Shown here: positions 10,493-21,946 of the stretch, in pieces
Position numbering within the stretch: the first letter of the stretch is position 1
Layout of the letters: each line of letters starts with the position of its first letter
DNA from: Sipunculus nudus
Taxonomy: Eukaryota > Annelida > Sipuncula > Golfingiida > Sipunculidae
DNA: 64,000 bases
Assembly: GCA_026874595.1 (NCBI GenBank)
Contig: CM049307.1
Location: forward strand, 9,387,579 to 9,451,578
Direction of reading: 5' to 3'
Notes under the pieces: generated by a model
Database searches by the model: none
What the model saw: only the letters and a program-made list of their open reading frames with translations
Told to the model about the DNA's origin: nothing
Made by a program: the position numbers and the translations under genes

Positions 10493-13400
10493 GTGCGTGA
10501 AGCAGGGACTTTTCGTAATGTATGACAGTTAATTAAGATTTACTTTGTTGAAGATAAACATTTTGTAAATTTACGCGAAAATTATCCTATAAAGTGCCTC
10601 CTTCATTCTCAAAAGGGCCCATCGTGATGAAATAGAACACCGATTTACGTATATTTAGAACACCACAACATAGGGATAATCGATTGGTTTGATTTTATGA
10701 TAAATCATATTTTTACTCAATTACCAGCTCAGAATCTTCATCAGAGTACTTTTTCTTGGCGCTTTACATCATGGAAAATCGGAGGTCATTGAAGTCTTGC
10801 CTGAAGACCATGTGAACAATGGCCCCGTTTTCCAGAGTTTTACTCAGAGGGATATACTGAACATACTGAAAAGCCTGCATTTAGAAAATGTAAGTTTTCT
10901 AGTTCGTACTATTCTGCATTTTGATTCATTGTAAACCATATTAGAGAAAATATACCTTTTGACAGCATATGTGTGTACATCGTTTCCACCATGAAATAAA
11001 CTTTTTGCGAGTGCTTTTAGGATTAATACTTGTGTATTTCCAGCTAGCCAGAAAGGATCAATTGGGTGACATTTTATGCAGTCTGTGCCGGGTAGAAAAA
11101 GAAGACTTGGACAAAGAGGTATTATTTTTATAATTTACAAATCAAGCTTTTTCCGTTTGCCATATTTTCAGGAAAGTAGAACACCAACATTAAAAAAAAA
11201 TATAATTTCGTCATGCATTTCTGGAAGAAAAAGTTCTAGTTCCAGGCCTGAGCTCCACAAAATTCACGCCTGACATAGGAATGGTGGGTACCTGAGGGTT
11301 CCTCTGTCTGTGGCTACATACTTTGTAGTATAAGGTCATGGTCAATAACTTACTGATCGACTGGAGTAATCCAGATTTGCAGACTTGTATTCAAAATTTT
11401 ACACATTGAAGGAGACAAACCCAGGAAGGGTAACAATTTGAAGGATTGTGTACGAATATGTTCTTAACCATGTCATCTCTGTGCTTGAAATATTTTTTAA
11501 CTGTAGACCCCGGGACTAATGCAGAGAATTGGAAGAATGTTGTATCTTCTTCTAGGCCCATATTACATGCTTCAGTATCAAGACACCTCGGATAAAGCTA
11601 CGGGGTCTGGTGAGTTCTAGAATGTTGATTTTGATTGTTGTGATAATATCATTGCGATACTGTTTTGTGGCATTAAATGTTTAATGATTTACTCATTATC
11701 CAGAGGAACGTACCCTGAAGTGCTATAAAATATATTATGTAGTGTTAAAAAAAAGTTAATACGTCGTTCGCAAGAAATAATATTTTTTCTCTTGTACACT
11801 ACCTAATATATTTTTCATGGCACTCTACTTTTTATACACCCACCTTAAACAGATCGTATCATTGTACATATAGAGAAAGATTATGTCCGTCCGCCCTATA
11901 CTGTCGCTGAATCATTTACCGGTGATTGGGTGGATTTTATGAAATTCACCCCGACTATTTACCAATAGATTTTCTAGCCCGATTTCTATTCCAGAGTTCA
12001 CCTGTCATTGCATTTATAATGAGGTCACAGGTCACAGGACGACGGATTATAATTCACTCTTATGGCGTTCTAATAGAGAAATTATTAATTGGTCGAAGCT
12101 ATCGTGTGTATATGCAGCCAGTTTGTCATATGAAGGCACATATGACATTACTTTGTGAAAGATCGAGATGACCACCCTCTAGCTCTGACTTGAAAGAGTT
12201 ATGTCTGGCAAACACGATATATGTTACAAAACAGAGAAAGTTTCCACTCAAAGCTGAGTTGAAACAAGCTTAAACCTCTAATAGTGGGCTTCTCCATGAA
12301 GGGGGCATACGTAAATAGTGGGATAGTGTGACAATCCCATCATTCTCCTCTTCTTTATACATGTGGCAACTACTTGGGACCTCTTTAAGCAGTCACCCAG
12401 TCGCTGGGGTGTTCACATTGTAGCGGGTCTAGTGGTAAAGGTTTCATTTAAAAAGACTGGTCGTGACGGAAATGTTTCTTCGTTTTCAAGAAAATATTTT
12501 CTACTTGTTTTGAATGTTCACGTCACACTCCTTCACATTTTCTAATGTTTCGATAGATGACGATCATTTATGTGAAAATGTTTTACTATATTTGTCTGAT
12601 TTTTTAATGAACATTCTATTTTTTTTTTAATTTTGATGATGACATTAATTCTGATAATTAATGCCGATCCTGACGGTATCATCTGCATAGTAACCTTTTG
12701 GTGAACGGTCTGTAAAATGCATACTATCATTAAAATTATTTAACCGAGGTTTTGCAAAAATTTTCTAATTTCTCGATAGCCGCCAAAGAAATTGACGATG
12801 TTCTGGCGTGGCATCTGTTTGTATGGGCAGTGTTATCTAGGAACATAGATACTGCTCTAGTCTTTCTTGCCGAATGCAGTTGCCAAATGGGTTTGTATTT
12901 AATAGTTACTCGTTTTATCTTTTGAATGTGTTTGCGGCTATATTGAATTTATAACTCACCCCCCCCCCCCCCCAATTACATTGTTCCAGGGTCTCCGTCT
13001 GTCTTATTACTTAATTAATGTTGAAATTGCTGGGGGGGGGGGGGGATGTTCATTGCTAATCCTCCCTCTATAGTGAAATTCCTCATATTTACGTTAGGTT
13101 TTCACGACATTTTACACATCAATGTCTGTTTAATTATTTTTGTGATGTACTTCAGGAGCGGCACTGATAGCTTTCAAGATCTTGAACAGTCTTTCTGAAG
13201 AAGCCTCCAAGCGTGAGCAATATGGTCTCAAGGCCGAGCTGAAAGAGGAAGCTTTGTATATATTTTTACATTCTTCCATCATATATACTCGAATTGTATA
13301 AATCGTAGTAGACCTTGAGTTTTAAGTGTTTGCAAAAACAATATATATCAGACTGAAAAAAAATATTGTTTTGTATGGTTTGATACTTACATGGCTCTAT

Positions 13401-16400
13401 TCTTATCTTTTCATTGAATGATTAAACGATGTATGCGAAATTTTGAAATGTGCAATCTTTATGATTTAAAAATGAACTGCCTGTTTTAAGGCAATATGAA
13501 GACATTGCCGTGAAGACCTTAGAGAACCTCTACCCCATAGACCCCCAGGCGGCCTATAGCCAGCTGGTCACAGGGATGCCAGTCAAATGGGCACGTCACG
13601 CCACGCCACTGTCCATAGCACAAGACGCTGTGGCTCAGAGGTTCTTTGAAACAGAATGCTGCCACACATTTCTCCGGCGATTGTGGCTCAAGTACTTGGA
13701 CCCAGGAACATCCTGGATAATGGTATGTGGTGATTTTACTTTTATATTGCTATTTAATTTCCTTTTATATTACTTTTCTAACTCTTTGATATTTTGAAAC
13801 TATTATATCCCGATATCCCCGGTGGGGGTACATTTCATGCAAACAGAATTTTACGTTTACACTTGCCTACTGATGAAGTTACTGTGATATTGATGATTTG
13901 TACATTTCATGACCAAATGTATGTACTTCTTATATTATTGAAACGTTTCAAAGGTGTCTTTTGGTACTTTGATATAGAAATGGCCGACAAAGGGGCCGGT
14001 TAATTCAAGCATCTCGAGTGTCCCCCTGGCAATTTGATTACCTTCTTGCGTGTACCTATGATATTGTAAGAGAGATCATTATTTATATTTATCTGGACGA
14101 AAATGATCCTTTTTCAATTTCTAATGGCCACTGAAATGAGTTTTATAAACTTAGATTATAAACTTATGATTTACATTTGGTTAGGATTACATAGGATAAC
14201 CAATATTTTTTTATATACTAATATTACTGACTATGCGACATTACATTGCTTTATTTAATGAAACAAGAATCGCGTGGCAAGGGCATACTCTTGTCACAAC
14301 TATCAAGACCTTACAGGTAATTTTGTTCTGGTGAAGAATGATACCGTGATCAAGGAATATAATAAAGAATCATAATTAACAAAGCATTGAAATTATATCT
14401 ATGAATAGATGTAGATTTTTTTATCGTTAGCTTATAAATGGACCATATGATACTGAGTAGGTTCATATTATTTACAGAAGGACAGAAGTTAAAGTATGAT
14501 TTACAGAAAATAGTGTCCGGGAACCTGTCAATTAAGGTCAGGTACTCTTCTACTGAAAAAAGACCAACGATAAAATCAAGAAATATACCTTTCCTTTATA
14601 TTCGATTCGACATAAAACCTTAAAGGCCCATAAACATTTGTAAAGAAATGCATGGTCCATTTTGGCAGAATACAACCGGTTCCGAGCAAAACCATCCCGG
14701 CAGTCGGACATTATGGTTGTGTTATGGTTTTCTGTGTGAGTTAACACAGTGCACGTTTGTCTGACCATCAGGAGACAACACCCAACAAAGGAGAAAAAAA
14801 GAGAAAATAATGAGAAAAGGAAAACAGAAGAAACACCAGTTGGAAGCTTGAAAAATCTCATTTCTATCTGAAGATTTCTACTTATGTGTAAACCATTGTT
14901 TATGCATATTATATAATTTCCAGGTAACAACTCCGTTTGTGTTTGTGGCCTTCTTGTTCCCTTCCTTGATAAAGGAATGTCACGACAGAAAACAGATATA
15001 CGGCAACCAGGAACAAGAGCAAAGCAACAGAACCAAAACAGATGACAAGACCACAACAGCAGTAGGAAGCACCACCCAGAATGATGAACACAGCGTGGAT
15101 ATAGAGAGCATATGTCGACCAATGAGCAAGACTTCCATGTCGAAGGTTGGCCCTTTAAACGTAAACCAGTCGGCGGAAAATGGCAATAGAACGGGATGGG
15201 ACAAAATAAAGGACTTCTACACGACACCAGCGGTCATATTCACAATTCATGGGGTATGTCAGTTAGTAATTACCTACCTTTTTAGGAGAGTGAACATATT
15301 TGTGCACTTCTAGACAATACGTTAGTAGTGTAGTTGTGACCTATAATTTACATATCTGGCTGACCTGTCAAAGAAGTTGGTTGAATTTTCAGAAAATGCT
15401 CAAGTGTCTGAGTCATGCGCTCAGAGTGCCCACGATCAAATTATGTTGTCGTAACAGAACAAATAAGAATACAATTCAACACTCTAAGTATTAATTTGAT
15501 ATATCATTTAATAGTATGATTTTTTTATACTTTGCCTACTTAATGTCACTTGTGTCCTTTTTTTACTGTACTTCCAAGGAGGGTTTTGCCTTCTGTATGC
15601 CTATTTAGTGCCACTTATCTTGATTTTTCTAGTACTCCCTTGGAGGGTTTCACCTTCTGTATGCCTACATATTTCATGTCACATGTGTCTTGATTTTCAA
15701 GTACTTCCAAGGAGGGTTTCACTTACTGTATGCCTACTTATTAATGTCACTTATGTCTTGATTGTTCGAGTACTTCCAAAGAGGCTTTCATCTTCTTTAT
15801 GGTTATTTATTTAATGTTACTTGTCTTAATTTTCAAGTATTTCCAAGGAGGATTTTTCCTGCCGTATGCCTGCTTATCTAATGTCACTCATGTCTTGATT
15901 TTCCAGTACTTCCAAGGAGGCTTTCTCCTTCTGTATGCCTACTTTCTTCTGAGTGAGCTGCGACCAGTCACACTGTTAACGGAAGTAGGACGGATCGAGT
16001 GGCTTCTCATCGTCTGGCTGCTAGGCTTTAATATCTTAGAATTCACCCAGGTACATAAACCCATTTTCACTTTTGATTACCACTTCATCATGTATATTTA
16101 ACCTCATTCAGTGGAAAGGTATGTAATTAATTAATAATGATACTCATTGAAAATATCGTTTTATGATGCTTTCATTGTAAGGGGTAAAAATAACTTTACA
16201 ACTCTGATTACATCTACTAATCTGGTTTTTCTTGTTCCGGAACTGTTACAAGTAATATAGTATAATTATCTCACTGCAGATATACTACATATATAGAAAC
16301 ATGTTAACCAACAAAAACACGTCGTTTGTAAAACCAGCCGCTGATGGAAATGTGTGGTCACACTTGCATAGAATATTTTTCAATCTGCGGCTCTTCATTT

Positions 16401-19143
16401 TATACTTGTGGAGTGCTGACATGTGGAACAAATGGGACATTTTCTCAAATGTAGGAATGAGCGTGTGCATAATTTTCCGTTTTATGCTACATCCAGCGGA
16501 GTTTTATGCTGTGAGGGTCCTCTATTGCTTTAATTTTTTGTGCTACTGCATAAGGATTCTGAGATTTGCATACATATCCAAACCTATGGGGGCATGGATG
16601 CGTACAATATACAAGATGGTGGTACGTTTATTGTGCAATTTTACATATTACCAAAAACACGCAAAAACACGCAAGGAAAAAGAGAAATGAATGATATCCA
16701 ATGTTCAGCATTCCTTTTTTAATACAAGTAATTGTCTGTATAGATATTCATTACCATATTTCTTACTACTTCAATTTTGTCTACGTTACATATTTATACA
16801 TAACTGTTAAGTTCGTAGATATGATAACTGTCATACTGTTTTAATACATATAGCATTATATTGGCTAATTTTTACATTCAACATATTTAATACCTAAGAA
16901 TCACGGTCGTTACGATGGTCCTCTGAATATTTATCAGGTGAAGGACATGTCCCGTTTTCTTTTCTTCATGAGCGTGGCAGTCTTCAGTTTCGGTGTAGTC
17001 TTCCAAGCTCTTTTGAACCCGAACAGTGAATTATCATTTACGTTGCTTGGAGATATCTTATGGCGCCCCTATTGGCAGCTGTACGGGGAAATTTTTTTGG
17101 ATGAATACAGAAACGGTGTGTGAAGTTACTATTTATTTTGACTTTGGTATGTTTTGTTAGTGGTTCAGTTAAATGTAAATTGTAACATATTCTTAGTCTA
17201 TTTTCTTTTTTTGCATATATACCAGAAACCCATCATCATACATACTCCCTTCATTTACTTTCTTTGTTACAATAGCGTCCGGTACCACCGACTCCCGCAC
17301 CTGTACCAGAGACCGGTCCATTGCTTACGCGGACCCTTCCACCTTCCGTCTGTGTCATGACTACATTCTGCTCCTGTTCCTGGCGCTGTACCTGCTCATC
17401 ACCAACATCCTGCTCATTAATCTTCTCATCGCCATATTCAGGTATATTATGTATCTGAACAATTCCTGTGTTCATTAAGGAGAGCTTTAAATCATTTATA
17501 ATATTCTTTGAATAGTTATGGTAAAATGAATATTTATACAAATAATATAATTTGGAATTACATGACCATCGTACGAGAAAGAGCCATGCAAATATAGGTT
17601 TGTGGTTGACACTTCCGCAGATACTGAAAAACTCCAAATTATATATACACACTTCATTTCGACGGCAGGGGTAAAATCCACATATGTGCCTAGAAAATGG
17701 TTTGCAATGAATCCGTCTCCTGGAGTGAAACAGTATTTATTTATTTCCAGTAACTTAAGCCAGACCCTTCGTCTAAACTTTTATATGAAAAAAGCTAAGG
17801 CATCTCGTTATTACGACCAGTGACTTCTCTTAATGGAAACCGAAATCGGTGAATCTTAAGTTTCTCTTACTAACAGTACGTGGAAAAGTGGCAATATCTT
17901 GACCAGTTGAACCTAAACAATGTCTTGATAATATAACTGGTATTTAAAACAAACTGAATAAATTTTTTATCAGGATGCCGATTGTCTCTTGTCCACCTGG
18001 TGAAATACAAACTGTCTAATTTTAGTAAAACTTTTATATCTTCTTATATAAATGATTGATACAATACTAATAATGTATATAATATACTAAATTTTTCAAA
18101 CAACTATGTATAATTTAACTTGCAGCCATTCCTTTGAGAAGGTACAGAGCAACTCCAAGCGGCTGTGGCGTTATGACTTCTACAGTCTGAGAGAGGAGTA
18201 CGATCATATTCCGTGGCTCCCTCCGCCTCTCAACATCATCTGGGTGCTGTTCATGGTAGCACTCACTACTCAACCTCAAGAACGATCGCTTATATGTAAG
18301 TACTTACAGTCACATCAACGGGGTTCGGGTACGTCTGTCCCTTCGTGTCTAGGAATGACTAATTGCAATAAATTGCTCGTGTCGTCTGTGTGATACACTG
18401 GGAAAGGCATGGTTTGACGGATTCTCCCTTCCCCTCCATAAGTGCTCATTGTGGTAGTAGACCATTAGCGGTATCAGTTACAAAGAAAACTTGGCTGTGA
18501 TTAAAATCTCTTTAGAATATGGCGCCTTGTGCCCACCTTTCCATGGAGTATGTATGTGCTTTTTTTTTATTTGTGCTATAATCATGTGATTTCATTTTCC
18601 ATATTTTAAAATATTTTTTTGCCCAAGAATTCTAATATTATTATCAATGCGTCACATCAAAACTTTGAAGATTAGTTCCTCATAGATTCTTTATTCATCA
18701 GTTACATATCTCAGATATATTTTAGAACTATGAAATAATCTGTTAAATATGTTTACCGCAAACATAACATTACATGCTGTGTTCGCCACTGGTGGGCTTT
18801 TTTCTCCCATTAGTATCTAGAAGGCATCATTCAAATAAGAATGTCTCGATACATATTGGAAAACAAGGACGAATATCCAATATTTCCTAAGTGTTAATGT
18901 GTTTGGATTTATGTATCTTTGATAATAGGGAAGAAACAGGTACCGAGATTTCAAAACGAGGAAGGCAAGGCTTTCAAGCGTGTAAAGGAAGACGATGAGC
19001 AAAGACGTAAGATGGAAGAGATGAGTGAAAAAACAGAAATACAAGAGATACAAGATTCACAGAAAAGCATTGAGAAAATGATTGAGAAAATTATGGAGGA
19101 TATCAACCGCCTGAACGTACAAAACTTGAACAAACTAAAATAA
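10261..19143 (+). CDS. TRPM-family (melastatin) cation channel, C-terminal two thirds, 14 exons
   Basis: The + strand exons chain in phase (exons 2 to 14 checked) into about 775 residues, plus exon 1. Their order is TRPM-like: the end of the cytoplasmic homology region, a hydrophobic pre-S1 segment, S1-S6, a pore, the TRP helix and a C-terminal coiled coil. TRPM proteins are plasma-membrane cation channels that assemble as tetramers. The pore reads RPYWQLYGEIFLDE. The YGE filter resembles the Ca/Mg-permeable TRPM1/3/6/7 group, while exon 10-14 spacing is generically TRPM. No kinase or NUDT9 domain follows; the protein ends soon after the coil. The N-terminal SLOG region, about 400 residues in relatives, was not found and may lie upstream of the window or in poorly conserved exons at 7-10 kb. 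No in-frame stop or lost splice site was seen in exons 2-14. The exon 1/2 junction is unresolved. A decayed partial copy follows at 22.5-42.1 kb. Confidence 0.93.
10728..10889 (+). CDS. TRPM exon 2
   Basis: The acceptor is caattaccag and the donor gtaagt. The 54 codons begin LRIFIRVLFLGALHHGKSEV and end ILKSLHLEN. This corresponds to the TRPM segment with an 'AL..xxxEFV' helix followed by 'FLT..RL..LY'. Phase 0 at both ends. Confidence 0.75.
11044..11118 (+). CDS. TRPM exon 3
   Basis: A 25-codon exon between acceptor atttccag and donor gtatta. It begins LARKDQLGDI and ends KEDLDKE. Phase 0 in and out. It belongs to the variable linker of the cytoplasmic domain; assignment rests on phase and position. 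Confidence 0.7.
11507..11609 (+). CDS. TRPM exon 4
   Basis: The acceptor is taactgtag and the donor gtgagt. It reads PGLMQRIGRMLYLLLGPYYM, matching the TRPM 'I/VG..L..L(L/M)G' helix. It enters in phase 0 and leaves in phase 1. Confidence 0.8.
12780..12890 (+). CDS. TRPM exon 5
   Basis: The acceptor is tctcgatag and the donor gtttgt. It contains DVLAWHLFVWAVLSRNIDTA, the counterpart of the conserved TRPM 'DLL.WA(L/I)..NR.ELA' helix. Phase 1 in and out, joining exons 4 and 6 exactly. The intron before it (11610-12779) includes a short imperfect palindrome with arms at about 11719-11750 and 11793-11825. Confidence 0.88.
12957..13046. repeat. Intronic C-run and G-run pair
   Basis: A C-run at 12957-12974 and a G-run at 13032-13046 lie in the intron between exons 5 and 6. 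They are complementary and about 60 bases apart, so a hairpin or G-quadruplex in the transcript is conceivable. Confidence 0.6.
13156..13255 (+). CDS. TRPM exon 6
   Basis: The acceptor is gtacttcag and the donor gtatat. It reads GAALIAFKILNSLSEEA and onward to a Glu/Lys-rich helix, matching TRPM '.AAL.A.KIL..LS.E'. Phase 1 in, phase 2 out. Confidence 0.88.
13491..13722 (+). CDS. TRPM exon 7
   Basis: The acceptor is ctgttttaag and the donor gtatgt. It begins QYEDIAVKTLENLYPIDPQA, the TRPM 'YE..A...(F/L)..CY..D...A' helix. It continues through PLSIAQDAVAQRFFETECC to WLKYLDPGTSWIM, the tryptophan-containing segment before the membrane domain. Phase 2 in, phase 0 out. Confidence 0.93.
14924..15253 (+). 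CDS. TRPM exon 8: pre-S1 segment and variable loop
   Basis: The acceptor is aatttccag and the donor gtatgt. The 110 codons are in phase 0. A hydrophobic start (TPFVFVAFLFPSLI) is the pre-S1 segment. A long polar, Gln/Thr/Ser-rich cytoplasmic loop follows, then DFYTTPAVIFTIHG, the conserved 'FY.APV..F' start of S1. The loop is longer than in most vertebrate TRPMs. Confidence 0.92.
15534..15906 (+). repeat. Minisatellite derived from the exon 9 splice acceptor and exon start
   Basis: Five degenerate tandem copies of the junction that begins exon 9 lie directly upstream of it. Exon-like starts are at 15569, 15633, 15702, 15771 and 15838, and the true exon starts at 15907, giving spacings of 64, 69, 69, 67 and 69. 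Each copy has the pyrimidine-rich 'tcttgattttc' block and then a version of 'tacttccaaggagg..ttctgtatgcc'. Four of the five keep AG immediately before it. After about 45 exon-like bases each copy continues into 'taatgtcact..tgtctt' and the next unit. See the findings. Confidence 0.9.
15907..16050 (+). CDS. TRPM exon 9: S1-S2
   Basis: The acceptor is tgattttccag and the donor gtacat. The 48 codons are in phase 0. It begins YFQGGFLLLYAYFLLSELRP (rest of S1) and ends GFNILEFTQ (S2), matching the TRPM '..LWLFSL..EE.RQ' segment. The first 40 bases are repeated in the intron upstream. Confidence 0.93.
16280..16621 (+). CDS. TRPM exon 10: S2-S3 loop, S3 and S4
   Basis: The acceptor is tcactgcag and the donor gtacgt. 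The 114 codons are in phase 0. MWNKWDIFSNVGMSVCIIF is the conserved TRPM 'FWNK.D' start of S3. LRFAYISKPMGAWMRTIYKM is the S4 and S4-S5 linker ('...LR..(F).(V/I)...LGP....I.KM'). Confidence 0.95.
16938..17115 (+). CDS. TRPM exon 11: S5 and pore helix/filter
   Basis: The acceptor is atatttatcag and the donor gtgtgt. It begins VKDMSRFLFFMSVAVFSFGV (S5, matching 'M.(D)...F..(L/F).V...(F/S)GV..QA'). It continues to RPYWQLYGEIFLDE, the pore helix and YGE filter. Phase 0 in, phase 1 out. Confidence 0.95.
17276..17441 (+). CDS. TRPM exon 12: pore turret and S6
   Basis: The acceptor is gttacaatag and the donor gtatat. A short extracellular part has two cysteines (RTCTRDR and RLCHDY). S6 follows as LALYLLITNILLINLLIAIF, a near-consensus TRPM S6 ('LYLL.(T/A)NILL(I/V)NLLIA.F'). 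Phase 1 in, phase 2 out. This is the exon split by an LTR element in the downstream pseudogene. Confidence 0.96.
18126..18295 (+). CDS. TRPM exon 13: TRP helix
   Basis: The acceptor is taacttgcag and the donor gtaagt. It reads SHSFEKVQSNSKRLWRYDFY then LREEYDHIPWLPPPLNIIW. This is the TRPM TRP-box region ('..F..V...S...W(K/R)(F/Y)......EY...P.LPPP.'). The helix runs along the inner membrane face and couples to gating. Phase 2 in, phase 1 out. Confidence 0.95.
18929..19143 (+). CDS. TRPM exon 14: C-terminal coiled coil and stop
   Basis: The acceptor is ctttgataatag and the stop TAA is at 19141-19143. It is strongly charged (Glu/Lys) with hydrophobic heptad spacing through IEKMIEKIMEDINRLN. 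That is expected for the TRPM tetramerisation coiled coil. The protein ends eleven residues later, with no enzyme domain. Confidence 0.93.
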
Positions 19144-21214
19144 ACCAAAATTAATATTACCATATGAAACGATAACAAATCCATCAGATATATATGTATT
19201 AGTCTCTCAATCCAGTGACTTGATTTTGGAAAACTGGCAATCGCTCATTGTAAATAATCTAGGTGACATTCACATTCATTTTGTAGTATATTTATAGCTA
19301 TTGGAGCAAGCTGAGTGTCAAATGTTAAAAAAGGTGTTTAATTTGAGTTTATGTTATTACCTTCACTATAAATTTATCGTATGTTAGACAATGTGACGTA
19401 GAGAATGAGATGGCGAGGGAAACGTGCATTTGCATAAGGTCTGGTGTTCGCTACAAGGTATGCATTATTGATACTTATGTTTGATGTGAAGTTGCCTTAA
19501 GTCTGGTAGTTGGTAATCATCAGTCAAATTTGTGTGTGTGTGTGTGTGTGTTCATAAAGCTTTCATGAGATTTTAAGTTTTTACCTGGTTTAAATTTGTT
19601 ATTTCATAGGGTGTAGTCAGCATATTACTACTTTGTATTTGTCATGTGTGTGATAATTAAAGAAGTTTGATTCCTTATATTGAATTATATACTGTGTACT
19701 GGGGCTTTGGGAAACCCTTTGAACTTTGTCCACTGTTTTTATTTAGATATCACATCGATTCTCTCTGAGGCTTAACCTTCGGCTAAGGTGGGGTTCGAAC
19801 AAGAAATAAAAATAGCCATAACCACTTGGGCTCTTTGTCTGTAAGGTCTAATGTCTATGGTAAGTCTACCTTCACAGGACAGGGCCGTGTCGAATATGTA
19901 CTCTTCTATGATTGTTTGTCTGATGTCGATGGTATAGGGCCATGTATTCAAGTAACTGTAACCCTGAACAGACTGTTATTATGTCCTATTGTGAAACTTC
20001 AGTTTCAGCAAAACATACCTATTTAATGAAATTGTGAAAGTTGCAATGAAACAGTGGAAAGTACTGTAGCTGCAAATGTTTTAATTTTTCCTTTTTATTT
20101 GATTTAAGTATATTTTCTATTTTATGAAATTGAATGGAACTTATAAGGATATAAATAAATGCATTTACCTATTATTGTTTGCTTTGTTACACAAATGAAG
20201 GTCACCATCACATGTGCTTGACTCGTAAGGCTTTTAAAGAGTCTTTTTTCCTTACAGAAAACGTGTTGTAAATCAAGAGAAGACAAAATACACACATGTC
20301 CAAATGATAGTATATACCACAACAATTATAACTTATAATTAAGCTATTTTAACAACGAACGTGTTGATTTTATAGAATAACGCAGAATTCACTATTTCTA
20401 CTGAATATTTTCATATGGGTCGAGTGCTTGCCGGAAGTAGAAACATGAGAGACCAACAGACTGACAGCTATAACGGCAGACCCATAGACAGGTGAACATG
20501 TGGAATTGATCGAATGAATAACCTATATTTCGGGGGGGGGGGGGGGGGAGAGGGGGCAGACAAAATAACTCGTTCATCTAGTTATGCTGATTGTGAAATG
20601 TGGTGGATTAACAGAAGGACCGAAAAAAAACGAGGTCAAACGAGGCTAGATCATTCGCTCATGTTATGTGGAATGGAGAGATGAATAAAATGAGCTGCCC
20701 TTGTTTGGATGTGACAATTTTTCCCCCGAGTTATAAGGAAAATAAGACTTTTAGGGTTTGATGATCTTGACTATTGGCTGATTTTGAAAAAAAAAATTAG
20801 GTACCGCGAGATAACAGATATGTACAACCAGTAAAAGTTTCACAGCGAAAACGAAGTGATGGCCTGCGACAAAGACAGTAAGTTTTACCTTAAAATAAGT
20901 CACCTTGGTAAAAGCAAAATAGCACAGTCTCCACAGGGATAATCCTATTATATCCTGCTTCAGATGCTGCAGTAAAAATTGTGACACTGTTTATATTTTG
21001 GGGATATGGCACAATTATGACATTTTATAGGTTTAACTGCTGTGCCACCTGGTGTTTTTTTCCAGTACGAATGATTGATTTCGAGGTATTAGTTTATAAC
21101 ATAAAATAAATCAGTTGCAAAATTACGACCTCTAAATCTTGTTTGATGAGAAATGGGGCGAGATTTGGGGAGACTTGTAATAAAGTCACGTAAAATAAAT
21201 AAATGCTTGGTGTA
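19144..21214 (+). other. 3' flank of TRPM; no gene seen
   Basis: Possible poly(A) signals on the + strand are ATTAAA at 19656-19661 and AATAAA at 19805-19810; neither is confirmed. A TG-dinucleotide run lies at 19530-19551 and a G-run at 20533-20549. The short ORFs here are not homologous to anything I recognise. Confidence 0.5.
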
Positions 21215-21226
21215 AAAAAATAGACC

Positions 21227-21594
21227 GGCTTCTGTGGCTCAGGGGTAGAGCACAGGTCACAAAGCCGGTAGATCGTGAGTTCGAGTCTCAGGCGAGGCGG
21301 TGAGGTTTTCACAGTAGGCCCCACCCAAGGTCAGCGCTCTGCAGGCGTAATGGGAAGGTCGTGCCCAACGGCCGCGTTTCACTTATAAACGAGTGCGCCT
21401 TTCGGGGGTTCCTTGGTGGTATGACTAAACAATGGGGACGATTACGCACCCAGGGCCCGCAGATGCAGTAGTCACCGGGCCTGGTGAACGCCAGGATATA
21501 AAAATGAGAAGAAGCGTGTGATACTGCCCTGTCACGTAGTCCGAAACCGGAATGGAATTATATAGATGTACATATACTTAGTTAAGTAAGTTAT
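21227..21594 (+). mobile_element. tRNA-derived SINE with target-site duplication
   Basis: The head is tRNA-like. An A-box (tggctcaggggtagagc) and a B-box (gttcgagtctc) are spaced as in RNA polymerase III tRNA promoters. They are followed by about 300 bases of unrelated GC-richer body and a short AT-rich tail. The element is flanked by the direct repeat aaaaaatagacc (21215-21226 and 21595-21606), a clear target-site duplication left by LINE-type insertion. It is not a functional tRNA gene: the cloverleaf 3' half and the acceptor stem do not close properly. Confidence 0.85.
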
Positions 21595-21946
21595 AAAAAA
21601 TAGACCTCTCTGCCTATAAAAATTGGTTTACCCAAAATATCGAAACCATGGTAACAACAAAATAAGGTAATCATAATCATACTTTTTAAAGAAATGTCAG
21701 GGGAAGACTAATAAAGTGAGGCACAGTTTATGTGGCTATGATTTATTTGTACAAAGATGATATTTCTCCTATGTTATGTGCCACTTTTGTCTAACACAGT
21801 AAACATTGTTTATTGAGAATAATCTTACCATCTTATCTATTATGATTGTGATATACTACCTCTGTGAATTGAGGTTACCCATTTCACGATGTGTGACCAA
21901 TAAAAAAAGACTAGATAGAGGACACCCGATCTCGTTGGTCTGATTC

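Noticed and set aside
14550-15227. 225-codon minus-strand ORF
   Set aside because: It is antisense to TRPM exon 8 and adjacent intron; the product is Cys/Leu/Phe-rich without any domain, and the + strand exon has correct splice sites, phase and homology.
17251-17652. 133-codon minus-strand ORF (and 37354-37590)
   Set aside because: Both are antisense to TRPM exon 12 and its pseudogene copy; their resemblance to each other only reflects the duplication.
21227-21300. Functional tRNA gene
   Set aside because: The A and B boxes are present, but the sequence does not close into a tRNA and is followed by a SINE body and a target-site duplication.
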